NCBI GenBank assembly: GCA_937138415.1
Contig: CAKZPA010000011.1
Location: 1 to 64,000 of the forward strand
Origin: an uncultured Nitrospiraceae bacterium
GTDB taxonomy: Bacteria > Nitrospirota > Thermodesulfovibrionia > Thermodesulfovibrionales > SM23-35
Direction of reading: 5' to 3'
Length of the DNA: 64,000 nt
Shown: positions 8,902 through 17,453 of the stretch, in pieces
How the letters are laid out: each line of letters starts with the position of its first letter
Numbering within the stretch: the stretch's first letter is position 1
Made by a program: the position numbers and the translations under genes
The notes under the pieces: model-generated
Databases searched by the model: none
What the model saw: the letters and a program-made list of their open reading frames with translations, nothing else
Told to the model about the DNA's origin: nothing

Positions 8902-9018
8902 TCAGCGTGACGCGCATTGACGCGAAGACTGAAGCCATTTCTCGAAACCATACGTATCGAGCAGAGGAACCCCGATATGCCTGAATACCCCATAAACACC
9001 TTCGATCGACAGGATCAT
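8902..9018 (-). CDS. Possible small protein (38 aa), unrecognised
   Basis: A short frame begins MILSIEGVYGVFRHIG and ends SRQCASR. It lies between the cupin gene and the YejM-like gene on the same strand. A strong AAAGGAGG site lies 11 bases upstream, although a closer ATG (ATGAAATGA, only two codons) uses that site at better spacing. It may therefore be a real microprotein, a leader peptide, or the ruined start of a longer gene. No family is recognised. Confidence 0.25.
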   Translation of the reverse strand: MILSIEGVYGVFRHIGVPLLDTYGFEKWLQSSRQCASR

Positions 9019-9069
9019 TTCATGGCAACCTCCTTTTGATGGCGGGCGTTCGAGACTTCATCGGTAACG

Positions 9070-9339
9070 TTACGGGAAGTTATAGTGTTTCCGAACAGGT
9101 TTCTTGATGTCCCACACGCAGGACAATCCTTTTGGAAACGTCACGAAGTCCCCTGTGCCGAAGCGGACTTTCTTACCATCTTGCGTCTCGACGACGACCT
9201 CTCCCTCGAGAATGTAGCATTCCTCAGTCATATCGTAGTGCCAATCGAATCGGGAAACCCCCTTTTCCCAAATTCCCCAAGTCTTTACATTGCGCTCCTC
9301 AAGGTACTCCGGTGTCGGTTTTTCAACTTTAATTTCCAT
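9070..9339 (-). CDS. Cupin-domain protein (EutQ/ureidoglycine-aminohydrolase-like cupin)
   Basis: This small single-cupin protein of 89 residues starts MEIKVEKPTPEYLEE. The cupin core is GVSRFDWHYDMTEECYILEG (motif 1, with His and Glu metal ligands) and FGTGDFVTFPKG (motif 2 region), followed by KHYNF. This matches the cupin_3 group of small cytoplasmic proteins, whose substrates are mostly unknown. The ATG at 9339 has AGGAGG five bases upstream; the GTG at 9345 overlaps that site and is rejected. It lies 113 bp after recD2 on the same strand. Confidence 0.8.
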   Translation of the reverse strand: MEIKVEKPTPEYLEERNVKTWGIWEKGVSRFDWHYDMTEECYILEGEVVVETQDGKKVRFGTGDFVTFPKGLSCVWDIKKPVRKHYNFP

Positions 9340-9452
9340 GATCACCTCCTATGGCATCCTCCACGGCATTCCGTGCCTTTATCTCTCGTATTGCAAAGGT
9401 GTTTTTGGGCCTCCGTCGGCGAGGTAGCGAAAGAGGCACATCCCCCGCATCC

Positions 9453-11654
9453 TCACAGCGACGTCTCTTCTGCCAGCAATCTCTCCTTCAACATCGTATA
9501 TCGTTGCTGGGTCTTGTCGTTGCTGACGGCTATCGCAATGGCCCGCTTCGTTCCGACCAGAATGACCAGTTTTTTCCCTCTCGTAATTGCGGTATAGAGA
9601 AGATTGCGCTGGAGGAGCATGAAGTGCTGGGTGTGGATCGGCATCACCACGACCGGATATTCGCTCCCCTGCGATTTGTGCACCGTTATCGCGTACGCGA
9701 TGACCAACTCGTCCAACTCCTGAAAATCGTACGGAACCATCCTGCCGTCATAGTCAACGACAACCTCCTGCTCTTCCCTATCGATGACCGCGATCTTTCC
9801 GATGTCGCCGTTGAAGACCTCTTTCTCGTAATTGTTCCTGATCTGCATGACTTTGTCGCCGCGTTTGAAGATCCTGCCGCGGCGCACGAACTCCCCGGTC
9901 TCAGGATTCAAATGTCGCTGAAGGGCATCGTTCAAACGTACCGCACCGATCACCCCCCGATGCATCGGGGTCATCACCTGGATATCCTCGAGGGGATCGA
10001 AACCGAACTTCGCAGGTATTTTATCGCGGCAGAGTTCGATGACCTTTTCGAAGATTTTATCCGGATCCTCCGCGGGGAAGAAATAGAAATCCTGACTATC
10101 CCGATACTCCTGTGTCATGATCGGCATCTCGCCCGCATTGATCCGGTGAGCGTTCACCACGATGAGGCTCTCCCTCGCTTGGCGGAAGATCTCCGTCAGG
10201 CGCACGAGGGGAATGACCCCGGAATCGATCACATCCCGCAATACGTTTCCCGGGCCGACCGAGGGCAACTGGTCCACGTCACCGACAAAGATCACCGATG
10301 TGCCGTCCCGCACGGCACTGAGGAAGTGGCTCATGAGCGTCATATCGACCATGGATGCCTCGTCGATGATGATGAGGTCCGTCTCGAGCGGGTTATCCGC
10401 GTTCCGTTTGAACGTCCCGTCCTTCGGACTGAATTCGAGCAAACGGTGGATGGTCTTTGCCTCGTGACCGGTCGCTTCCGTCATGCGCTTCGCGGCTCTC
10501 CCGGTCGGCGCGGCGAGGAGAACGCGTCTTCCCCCCTTCTCATAAATTCTGATAATCGCGTGTATGACTGTCGTCTTGCCGGTGCCTGGTCCCCCCGTAA
10601 TCACCAGCAGGTTTTTGTCGAGCGCTTCCTTGACAGCCTCTCGTTGTCGGTCGGCAAGCTGTATCTCCAGCGTTCGTTGCGCCCAGTGGAGGACGTCTTC
10701 GGGGCCAGCACAAATCTTTTTTTTGGGAGATCGGAGGAGTTTTTGTATTCTGCGCGCTATGGTCACTTCGCTCACGTAGAGATGCGTCAGATAGACCAGT
10801 CTTTGCGACGCCCCGGAGAATTCGTTCCCCGAGGATTCGATCGTGATATTCTTTCCGGATGCGAGCTTCGCGAGCGCCGTCTCCACCAGGTGCCGGTCGA
10901 TGCCGAGAAACGACGCGCTCTCGCTCACTAAACGCTCGTAGGGGTAGCAGACGTGGCCCTCTTCCGACAACTGCCGAAGCACGTAAAGGATTCCCGCTTC
11001 CGCTCGCAAAGGGGACTCCTTCGGGATGTTCATTTTTTCGGCGATGCGATCCGCCGTGAGAAAGCCGATGCCGACAATATCCGTCGCAAGCCTGTAGGGC
11101 TCTTCGCGAAGGATTCTGATCGAGTCCCTGCCGTATTGCCTGAATACTCGCACTCCGTGCGCGGCGGACACGCCGTGTTCGTGAAGAAAAAGCATGAGTT
11201 CCCGTGTCTCCTTCTGTTCGGACCAGGCGGTGCGTATCATATCCAGTCTCTTTTCGCCGATTCCCTCGACCTCGCGGAGTTTCTCTACATTCGTCTCGAT
11301 GATGGTGAGTGTTTCGAGGCCGAAGGCGGAGACGAGTCTTTTCGCCATGACGGGACCAATGCCTTTGATGAGTCCCGAGCCAAGGTACTGCTCGATGCCC
11401 CTGGCCGTGCTTGGGATCGTGGGTTTATACGATGTGACGAGGAACTGCTCTCCGAATTTCGGATGTCGCTGCCATTGCCCTTCGAGCCTCAGCACGTCTC
11501 CGGGATTGACCGAATGGAGGTGTCCCACGACGGTGATCTGTTCATGACGCCCGCCGACCAGCGCCTTCGCGACGGTATAACCGTTCTCCGCGTTATGGTA
11601 AGTAATCTTCTCGATTTGCGCATCGATTTCGGCCAAGAGGGGGGACGCCATCAT
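9453..11654 (-). CDS. recD2: RecD2-type (YrrC) DNA helicase
   Basis: This is a 5'-to-3' superfamily 1B helicase for DNA repair that acts without RecBC. The 733 residues fit the family (about 720-750). In order: an N-terminal OB-like domain (ITYHNAENGYTVAKAL), helix-hairpin-helix repeats (IKGIGPVMAKRLV, VEGIGEKRLDMI, DIVGIGFLTAD), Walker A GGPGTGKTT (354-362), Walker B IIDEASMVD (about 429-437), GDVDQLPSVGPG (motif III), and the C-terminal VHKSQGSEYPVVV motif with TAITRGKKL. The double ATG at 11654 follows AAAGG; the frame stays open upstream to hemC, but that stretch is not family-like. Confidence 0.93.
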   Translation of the reverse strand: MMASPLLAEIDAQIEKITYHNAENGYTVAKALVGGRHEQITVVGHLHSVNPGDVLRLEGQWQRHPKFGEQFLVTSYKPTIPSTARGIEQYLGSGLIKGIGPVMAKRLVSAFGLETLTIIETNVEKLREVEGIGEKRLDMIRTAWSEQKETRELMLFLHEHGVSAAHGVRVFRQYGRDSIRILREEPYRLATDIVGIGFLTADRIAEKMNIPKESPLRAEAGILYVLRQLSEEGHVCYPYERLVSESASFLGIDRHLVETALAKLASGKNITIESSGNEFSGASQRLVYLTHLYVSEVTIARRIQKLLRSPKKKICAGPEDVLHWAQRTLEIQLADRQREAVKEALDKNLLVITGGPGTGKTTVIHAIIRIYEKGGRRVLLAAPTGRAAKRMTEATGHEAKTIHRLLEFSPKDGTFKRNADNPLETDLIIIDEASMVDMTLMSHFLSAVRDGTSVIFVGDVDQLPSVGPGNVLRDVIDSGVIPLVRLTEIFRQARESLIVVNAHRINAGEMPIMTQEYRDSQDFYFFPAEDPDKIFEKVIELCRDKIPAKFGFDPLEDIQVMTPMHRGVIGAVRLNDALQRHLNPETGEFVRRGRIFKRGDKVMQIRNNYEKEVFNGDIGKIAVIDREEQEVVVDYDGRMVPYDFQELDELVIAYAITVHKSQGSEYPVVVMPIHTQHFMLLQRNLLYTAITRGKKLVILVGTKRAIAIAVSNDKTQQRYTMLKERLLAEETSL

Positions 11655-11908
11655 CGAACCTTTCGTCGACTGCATGTTCCCACTAACCCATAGAACAAGG
11701 TATGGGTGCGGTTTCGGATTCCCTGTTCGATCACCGGATGCCCGGTACCGATGCGACGGAACCCTCGCGAGGCACGATATAGACAGGGGTCTCGGAGGAT
11801 TTCCTCCGCGGCTGATGCGCGCTTCCCGAGCCTCTTCCGCGAACTGCCCGAGGCGAAGGCGACGTCCGCACTTTTCGGGTTGCGTCGAAACGGTACGAAT
11901 AATCGGGG

Positions 11909-12943
11909 TCAACGGGTGGTTGGTCGATTATCTTGAGGTGAATGTCGCTTATACACGTCATCGAGAATGTTCCTCGCGCCTCTTTCGAGAATTTCATCCG
12001 CGAGCGCGATACCGAGCGATTCCGCTTCTTCCGGTTCGCCATGTCTCGCACCCCTGATGATTTCTTTACCGCTTAGGTTCCCGACGAGACCTTGCAGAAT
12101 AATTCTGCCGCCGCGCAGGTGTGCATGGGCTGCAATCGGCACCTGGCATCCGCCCTCGAGTCTCCTGAGGAAGGCCCTTTCCGCCTGCACGCACACAGAC
12201 GTCTCACCGTGGTTGAGAGCGGCAATGACATCGTGAATGCGTGCGTCGTTCACCCTGCACTCGATGCCGATCGCACCCTGGCCGATTGCGGGGAGGCAAA
12301 CATCCGGCGGTAGAACCTCCGTTATTCTCTCTTCGAGACCGAGCCGCTTCATCCCCGCAGCGGCGACGATGATCGCATCGAACTGATCCTCATCCAGTTT
12401 TCGGAGCCTCGTGTCGAGATTGCCTCGAAGCTGCGCGATCCTCAGGTCCGGCCTGAGGTTGAGCAGTTGGCACGAACGTCGGAGACTGCTCGTCCCGATA
12501 CGGGCACCCGGGGGAAGGGAGAAGAGGAGCGATGCAGGTGGCGTCGCCGTTTCGATGTCCGGTCGCGGACCTTTCCTGACGGGGTCATTGCTTTTGGTGG
12601 CCAGCTTTCGATTCATTATCAAGGCATCCCGCGGATCTTCGCGTTCGCAGATGACGGCCAGATGAAGACCCTCCGGGAATTCCGTCGGGACGTCTTTCAT
12701 GCTGTGGACGGCGATATCCGCCTCGCCCCTCAGGAGTGCTTCTTCGATTTCCTTGACGAAGAGTCCTTTCCCGCCCACCTGGGCGAGAGGAACGTCGAGA
12801 ATCTTGTCCCCTGTCGTCTTTATCTTGAGGATATCGATCGTGAGACGGGGAGCGTACGTCATGAGCTGTGCCTTCACAAATTCGGCCTGCCAGAGGGCGA
12901 GCTTGCTCCCCCGGGTCCCGATCGTGAGCCGGTTATTCTTCAT
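11909..12943 (-). CDS. hemC: Hydroxymethylbilane synthase (porphobilinogen deaminase)
   Basis: The enzyme condenses four porphobilinogens into hydroxymethylbilane in the cytoplasm, in tetrapyrrole synthesis. The 344-residue chain shows IGTRGSKLALWQAE (8-21), HSMKDVPTEFP (80-90), GTSSLRRSCQL (150-160), RGNLDTRLRKL (173-183), and the dipyrromethane cofactor Cys266 in LEGGCQVPIAAHA. An insertion of about 24-30 residues (around 111-142) separates DPRDALI from LPPGARIG and is absent from typical HemC. It overlaps the hemA stop by 11 bp, so the two are co-translated. hemB and hemD are not adjacent. Confidence 0.95.
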   Translation of the reverse strand: MKNNRLTIGTRGSKLALWQAEFVKAQLMTYAPRLTIDILKIKTTGDKILDVPLAQVGGKGLFVKEIEEALLRGEADIAVHSMKDVPTEFPEGLHLAVICEREDPRDALIMNRKLATKSNDPVRKGPRPDIETATPPASLLFSLPPGARIGTSSLRRSCQLLNLRPDLRIAQLRGNLDTRLRKLDEDQFDAIIVAAAGMKRLGLEERITEVLPPDVCLPAIGQGAIGIECRVNDARIHDVIAALNHGETSVCVQAERAFLRRLEGGCQVPIAAHAHLRGGRIILQGLVGNLSGKEIIRGARHGEPEEAESLGIALADEILERGARNILDDVYKRHSPQDNRPTTR

Positions 12944-14207
12944 CTCTCTCCCCGTCGATCCCGTAGAGCCGGCGTATCGCAGCCACGAGCTGTTCCTTGT
13001 TCTCCGTATCCCCTTTGAGCGCTGCCGTCGGAGGATGAATCAATTTGTTCGTGATTGCCGTCGCCATGTACTCGATTGCCTCCCTTTCTTTCGGTCCGAG
13101 GTCCTGGAGCTTGCCGAAGAGCTTTTCGAGTTCCTCCCGCTTGATCTCGTCGGCTCTTTCCCTCAGCGCGATGATCGTCGGGACCGAATCGAGGGATGCC
13201 AACCAGCGGAGGAACGTCTCCACCTCCTCGTCGATGATCCTCTCCGCTTTCTCCGCCTCTTTGCGCCGCTCGAACATATTCGCATCGACGACCTCCTGGA
13301 GGTCATCGACGTTATAGAGGTAGACGTTGTCGAGATCGTTGATCGCCGGATCGATATTCCGCGGCACGGAAATGTCGATGATGAAGACCTGCCGGTGTTT
13401 TCGTTCCCGCATGACCTTCTGCATCTGCGCCTTCGTGAGGATGTAGTGTGGCGCGCCGGTCGAACAGATGATGATATCAGTCCTCACCAGTTCGTTGATG
13501 AATTCGTCGAATTTCACCGGCCGGCCGTTGAATTCCCGGGCGAGGTCGCACGCCCGTTCATAGGTCCTGTTCGAGACGAGAACATCCTTCACGCCGTTGG
13601 TGATGAGGTGCTTCGCGGCCAGCTCCGCCATTTCGCCCGCGCCCAGCAGCATGAAGACGCGCTTCGACAAATCGGTGAAAATTTTCTTTGCGAGTTCGAC
13701 GGCAGCGAAACTGACGGAAACCGCGTTCTCGGCGATCTTCGTCTCCGTTCTCACCCTCTTAGCGACGGAGATGGCTTTCTTTAAGAGTTTGTTAAGGAGA
13801 ACCCCGGTCGTCTTCTTCGAAAGGGCGACTTCGAAGGCGTCCTTCAACTGTCCGAGAATCTGCGGTTCGCCGACGACCATAGAGTCGAGGCTCGCGGCGA
13901 CTCTGAAGATGTGCCGTATTGCGTCGACGTCGTCGTACACGTAGAGCGAACGATCGAGGGCCGCCCTGTCGATCTGGTGGAAAGCCGCGAGGAACGATTT
14001 GATGGATTCAGCGGCTTTCCCCGCATCCTGGCTATGGGCGTAGAGTTCGACCCGGTTGCACGTGGAGATAATCATGGCCTCTTCGATCCCCGGGAGTTCT
14101 CTGAGACGGAGGAGGCCTTCTTCCAGTTTCCCGCCATGAAACGCGAGTCTCTCCCGGACCTCGACATCGGCGATCCTGTGGTTCAGTCCTATGACGAGAA
14201 TCTTCAT
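12933..14207 (-). CDS. hemA: Glutamyl-tRNA reductase
   Basis: The enzyme reduces Glu-tRNA(Glu) to glutamate-1-semialdehyde with NADPH, the first step of C5-route haem synthesis. The 424 residues include the thioester Cys50 in ISTCNRVELYAHS, GEPQILGQLK (113-122), the Rossmann loop LLGAGEMAELA (188-198), ISVPRNIDPAI, and a C-terminal helical dimerisation region. The ATG at 14207 overlaps the ccsA stop (ATGA); upstream in-frame codons belong to ccsA sequence and are rejected. The order ccsA-hemA-hemC couples haem supply to cytochrome c assembly. Confidence 0.96.
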   Translation of the reverse strand: MKILVIGLNHRIADVEVRERLAFHGGKLEEGLLRLRELPGIEEAMIISTCNRVELYAHSQDAGKAAESIKSFLAAFHQIDRAALDRSLYVYDDVDAIRHIFRVAASLDSMVVGEPQILGQLKDAFEVALSKKTTGVLLNKLLKKAISVAKRVRTETKIAENAVSVSFAAVELAKKIFTDLSKRVFMLLGAGEMAELAAKHLITNGVKDVLVSNRTYERACDLAREFNGRPVKFDEFINELVRTDIIICSTGAPHYILTKAQMQKVMRERKHRQVFIIDISVPRNIDPAINDLDNVYLYNVDDLQEVVDANMFERRKEAEKAERIIDEEVETFLRWLASLDSVPTIIALRERADEIKREELEKLFGKLQDLGPKEREAIEYMATAITNKLIHPPTAALKGDTENKEQLVAAIRRLYGIDGERDEE

Positions 14208-15019
14208 AGAAAGACGTGGAGGCCTTTCTTCAGAAGTTTTACCCCGAAAAAGGCTATGAGAATTGTGACAAAGCCGATCATCGAGAGCACGGCGGCCCGT
14301 CTCCCTCTCCACCCCGCGACGAGGCGGGCGTGGAGGATGATCGCGTAGATGAACCAGGTGATGAGCGACCAGGTTTCGCGCGGGTCCCAGTTCCAGTAGC
14401 TCCCCCATGCGGTTTCGGCCCAGAGGGCGCCCGTTATGATCGCGATCGTGAGGAGAGGGAACCCGATCGTGATCAGGCGATAGTTTATTTCGTCGAGGGT
14501 CTGGAGGCTCGGCAATCTCCCGAAGAGGCTGCCGAGGTGCTTCTTCTTGACGTATCGTTCCTGGACGAGGTACATGAGACCGATCCCGAACGCGAGAGCG
14601 AATGCCGCATTGCCGAGGAAGGCGAAGACGGTGTGCACGCCGAGCCAGTTGCTCTGGAGGATCGGGCTTATCAGCTTGATTTCACGGGAAAGCATGGAGG
14701 AAGAGAGCATCAGGAGGAATACGATCGGCATGATGAAGGAGGCGAGGAGGCTGACTTTGTAACGGTACTGGAGGACGAAAAAAATGAGGACGATGCACCA
14801 GGCGAAGAAAGACGTCGCCTCGTGAGGGTTGGTGATTGGGAGGTGCCCGGCCGTCGAATATCGGTGCACGATGCTCACCGTATGGAGAGCGAAGCCTACG
14901 ATCGTGGAGAGGAAAGCGATTCGCGAAGTCGTTTTCGACTCTTTGAAAAGTTCCGTGAGGCCGATGAGCGCAGCGGCAAAGTAGAAGGTGAGCGCAAGTT
15001 CGAAGAGGATGATCCCCAT
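14204..15019 (-). CDS. ccsA: Cytochrome c biogenesis protein CcsA/ResC (system II)
   Basis: This integral membrane protein takes part in haem delivery to apocytochromes on the outer face of the inner membrane. The 271 residues have about eight membrane segments, the WWD signature WGSYWNWDPRETWSLITW (205-222), and candidate haem-ligand histidines including H130 in LGVHTVF and H230 in IILHARL. The ATG at 15019 overlaps the stop of the preceding small gene (TGATG), so I prefer it to the TTG at 15028. The ResB/CcsB partner is not in the window. The gene overlaps hemA by four bases. Confidence 0.92.
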   Translation of the reverse strand: MGIILFELALTFYFAAALIGLTELFKESKTTSRIAFLSTIVGFALHTVSIVHRYSTAGHLPITNPHEATSFFAWCIVLIFFVLQYRYKVSLLASFIMPIVFLLMLSSSMLSREIKLISPILQSNWLGVHTVFAFLGNAAFALAFGIGLMYLVQERYVKKKHLGSLFGRLPSLQTLDEINYRLITIGFPLLTIAIITGALWAETAWGSYWNWDPRETWSLITWFIYAIILHARLVAGWRGRRAAVLSMIGFVTILIAFFGVKLLKKGLHVFL

Positions 15020-15189
15020 CAGAAGCAACCGAGCTCGCAGTTCGTGATCTTGATCTGGAGCTCGTCGGCGGCTTTGCCGACTTCACGATAGGGGACGGAT
15101 AGGTCCTGCGCTATTTTCCTCGCGGTCGCGCAGGGGAGTCTCCCGTCTTTCGCCTTTTTCTCGATTTCTTTCTTGATCTCTTCCTTCAT
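15019..15189 (-). CDS. Small conserved hypothetical protein, HTH-like (56 aa)
   Basis: The short basic protein begins MKEEIKKEIEKKAKDGRLPC, continues ARKIAQDLSVPYREVGKAAD, and ends IKITNCELGCF. The middle resembles a small winged/helix-turn-helix unit (A-x-x-I-A-x-x-L-x-V-x-x-x-x-V-G), and the Cys-x-x-x-Cys-Phe tail looks conserved; I recall similar short proteins in anaerobic delta-proteobacteria. Function is unknown. It overlaps ccsA by TGATG, so it is translated with the haem/cytochrome genes. The ribosome site before the ATG is weak, and the frame extends upstream to 15276 without clear coding character. Confidence 0.5.
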   Translation of the reverse strand: MKEEIKKEIEKKAKDGRLPCATARKIAQDLSVPYREVGKAADELQIKITNCELGCF

Positions 15190-15369
15190 GGCAAGGGGAG
15201 AGAGGTCGGTACGGTTCGCTCCTTCTCGTCCCCGCGGCACGTGATCTGCCGTGTCCCTCGCGCACCCGCGGAACATTGTATTAATTGAAATATTACCTCA
15301 TGGGACTTCGAAAACTCAATTGAGCGTCTGCCCGTTGGGCGAGCTTCTGGCAAGGATTCGATTCCCAAA

Positions 15370-15681
15370 TTACCCGATTTTCTTCATGCGCGCCCGGATA
15401 GACGCGCGGAGCACCTCGACGGTCGGCACCTTCGTGAGCCTCCCGGACTCATCCATGAACATCCTTCAATACAGTCCGACGGCTTTCTGAGGCTGCACTT
15501 CTTCGTCGTCGATAAAGACCGACGGCGACCCCGTCACTCCGAGCGTAGCGGCCTCCGCATCGTCGATCCGGAAGAAGTTCACGTCCGCTTCAACCTGTTC
15601 GATCCTGAGCACGCGCGCGATGTTTTCGCGCAGTTCGTCTTCCGCGCCGCACGTTCGAGACAGGTAACAGTTGATTTTCAT
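15370..15681 (-). CDS. Thioredoxin-like protein with in-frame UGA: candidate selenoprotein
   Basis: The first 71 codons encode a small thioredoxin-fold protein (MKINCYLSRTCGAEDELREN, then VTGSPSVFIDDEEVQPQ). A TGA follows at 15466-15468, and the same frame continues for 31 codons (RMFMDESGRLTKVPTVEVLR, then ASIRARMKKIG) to TAA. In related small thioredoxin-like proteins, as I recall them, a Cys (or Sec) sits in G-L-x-C-R-x-Y just before a DE-G-R-x-x-x-VPT-x-E-x-I-R tail, so the UGA falls on that residue (position 72). With Sec the product has 103 residues, a complete family-like length. A SECIS-like hairpin lies 14 nt downstream. If UGA is a real stop, the gene is a truncated 71-residue form. 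Confidence 0.6.
15435..15451 (-). promoter_or_regulatory. Candidate bacterial SECIS element
   Basis: On the minus strand the RNA reads TGAG-T-CC-GGGA-GG-CTCA. This is a six-pair hairpin with a single bulged U in the 5' arm and a four-base GGGA loop. The loop begins 21 nt after the UGA. Bacterial SECIS elements need a short hairpin at about this distance with a G in the first loop positions and often a bulged U. The match is by eye only. Confidence 0.45.
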
Positions 15682-15885
15682 CAATCCATGGCATCCTGAT
15701 GGTGAGGATTATTATAAAATAAAATACGAACGGGTGGCCACGTTTACGATGGCAGGGCACCGGCGATAGGACGTTTGATTTCAAAAAACTCGTCGTCTTC
15801 ATCGGGATTGTCAGCAGTGAAACCCGCAGCACTTTTGGTGTTATAGAAGGTACATCTCGGCTATCATAACCCGCAATTTGTCGTC

Positions 15886-16674
15886 ATGAATGCCATAGAA
15901 ACACTAGGCGATCGTACCCTGTACTACGTCAATCAGATCGGGAGAATGGGGATATTCCTCGCTCTCGTGTGCGTCAGTGTCGTGAAACCGCCGTACTACA
16001 AGATTTCCTACGTGACGAGGCAGATCTACCTCATCGGCGCTCTCTCAATTTTCGTGATCGCGTTTACCGGGGTTTTCACGGGAATGGTCCTTGGTCTTCA
16101 GGGCTATACGACGCTCCGCAAGTTCGGTTCCGAAGGCTTCCTCGGATCGGCGGTCGCGCTGAGCCTGATCCGTGAACTGGGACCGGTGCTGACCGCACTC
16201 ATGGTGACGGGCAGGGCCGGTTCCGCTATCTGTGCCGAGATCGGGATCATGAGGAACTCCGAACAGATCGACGCCCTCGAATGCATGGCCATCGATCCCC
16301 ACAAGTACATCATGGCGCCCAGATACATAGCGGCAATCGTTTCGATGCCGCTGCTCACGGCGGTGTTCGACGTTGTCGGTATCTTCGGCGGATACCTCAT
16401 CGGCGTCGTTCTCCTCGGTGCGAACGAGGGAGCATACTTCCAGAGCATGTACCAAAACGTCGAGTATGCGGATATTTCGATGGGATTCATCAAGTCCCTC
16501 TGCTTTGGACTTCTCGTCGTCTGGATCTGCACCGCGAAAGGCTATTTCGTGCACCTCGAGAGAAAGGGGGGATTCGGAGCGGAAGGGGTGAGCAGGGCGA
16601 CGACGAACGCGGTCGTTCTCGCTTCGGTCGCCGTCCTCGTCTTCGATTACATCCTCACATCGCTTCTTCTTTGA
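15886..16674 (+). CDS. mlaE: Phospholipid transport ABC permease MlaE
   Basis: This inner-membrane permease belongs to the Mla system, which moves phospholipid between outer and inner membrane. The 262-residue protein has a conserved N-terminal amphipathic part, about five to six hydrophobic segments, and the family core ELGPVLTALMVTGRAGSAIC (about 99-118) with AEIGIMRNSEQIDALECMAI. It is the first gene of mlaE-mlaF-mlaD. Its stop overlaps the mlaF start (TGATG). The ribosome site is not obvious. No mlaB was found. Confidence 0.93.
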   Translation: MNAIETLGDRTLYYVNQIGRMGIFLALVCVSVVKPPYYKISYVTRQIYLIGALSIFVIAFTGVFTGMVLGLQGYTTLRKFGSEGFLGSAVALSLIRELGPVLTALMVTGRAGSAICAEIGIMRNSEQIDALECMAIDPHKYIMAPRYIAAIVSMPLLTAVFDVVGIFGGYLIGVVLLGANEGAYFQSMYQNVEYADISMGFIKSLCFGLLVVWICTAKGYFVHLERKGGFGAEGVSRATTNAVVLASVAVLVFDYILTSLLL

Positions 16675-17453
16675 TGACGATGGATCCCCTCATCCAGCTC
16701 ATCGACGTTCGGAAGCGGTTCGGCACCCAGGAAGTGCTCAAAGGCGTTAATCTCGCCATATATGCGGGCAAGACGACCGTCATTGTCGGCGAAAGCGGCA
16801 AAGGGAAGAGTCTCATCCTGAAACACATTCTCGGACTCGTCAGACCGGACGGGGGCACGGTGCTCGTCTTCGGGAAAGATATCAATGCTATTGGAAGGAA
16901 GGAGTTGAAAGAAATCCGGTCCTACTTCGGAGTCCTCTTCCAGAATGCGGCTCTCTTCGACTCGATGAACGTGTTCGACAACGTCGCCCTGCCCTTGCGG
17001 GAGCGGACCAAAAGATCGGAGGCGGACATTAAAAAAATCGTGGGCGAGACGCTGGCGCTGATGGATATGACCGATAGTGATGAGAAGTATCCGGCGCAGC
17101 TGAGCGGCGGGATGAGAAAAAGGGTTGGTCTTGCGCGGGCGCTCGTGCTCAACCCGAAGGTCGTCTTTTTCGACGAACCGACCACGGGACTCGATGTGGC
17201 GAAGAGTAACGAAATATATCGCGTCTTCTACAGGACGCAGGCCAAGCTTGGGTACACTGCCGTCATCGTCAGTCACGACGTGCCGAAAATATTCAAGCTT
17301 GCCGATTACGTGGCGCTGCTCCATGACGGCGTTGTTCAGGACTGTTTGACGCCGGAAGACTTTCAGACGTCGACAAACGATATCATCAGGGATTTCGTCG
17401 AAAAAACGATGGGTCATATCTACGACAGTGAACAAATGGAGGCTACCCCATGA
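16674..17453 (+). CDS. mlaF: Phospholipid transport ABC ATP-binding protein MlaF
   Basis: This cytoplasmic ATPase works with MlaE. The 259-residue chain has Walker A GESGKGKS (39-46), Q-loop VLFQNAALF (87-95), signature LSGGMRKRVGLARAL (143-157; the GGMRKR form is typical of MlaF) and Walker B VVFFDEPTTGLD (163-174). The start at 16674 overlaps the mlaE stop; a second ATG two codons in is possible. Upstream in-frame codons lie inside mlaE and are rejected. It overlaps mlaD by four bases. Confidence 0.95.
   Translation: MTMDPLIQLIDVRKRFGTQEVLKGVNLAIYAGKTTVIVGESGKGKSLILKHILGLVRPDGGTVLVFGKDINAIGRKELKEIRSYFGVLFQNAALFDSMNVFDNVALPLRERTKRSEADIKKIVGETLALMDMTDSDEKYPAQLSGGMRKRVGLARALVLNPKVVFFDEPTTGLDVAKSNEIYRVFYRTQAKLGYTAVIVSHDVPKIFKLADYVALLHDGVVQDCLTPEDFQTSTNDIIRDFVEKTMGHIYDSEQMEATP

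Noticed and set aside
9351-10931. 526-codon open frame on the plus strand
   Set aside because: It lies antisense to recD2, which shows full helicase motifs; the product has no recognisable domain and is an artefact of GC-rich codon use.
11655-11908. hemD or an extended RecD2 N-terminus after hemC
   Set aside because: All three minus-strand frames were read; none shows uroporphyrinogen synthase patterns, and the frame joined to recD2 is Arg/Pro-rich with no family similarity.
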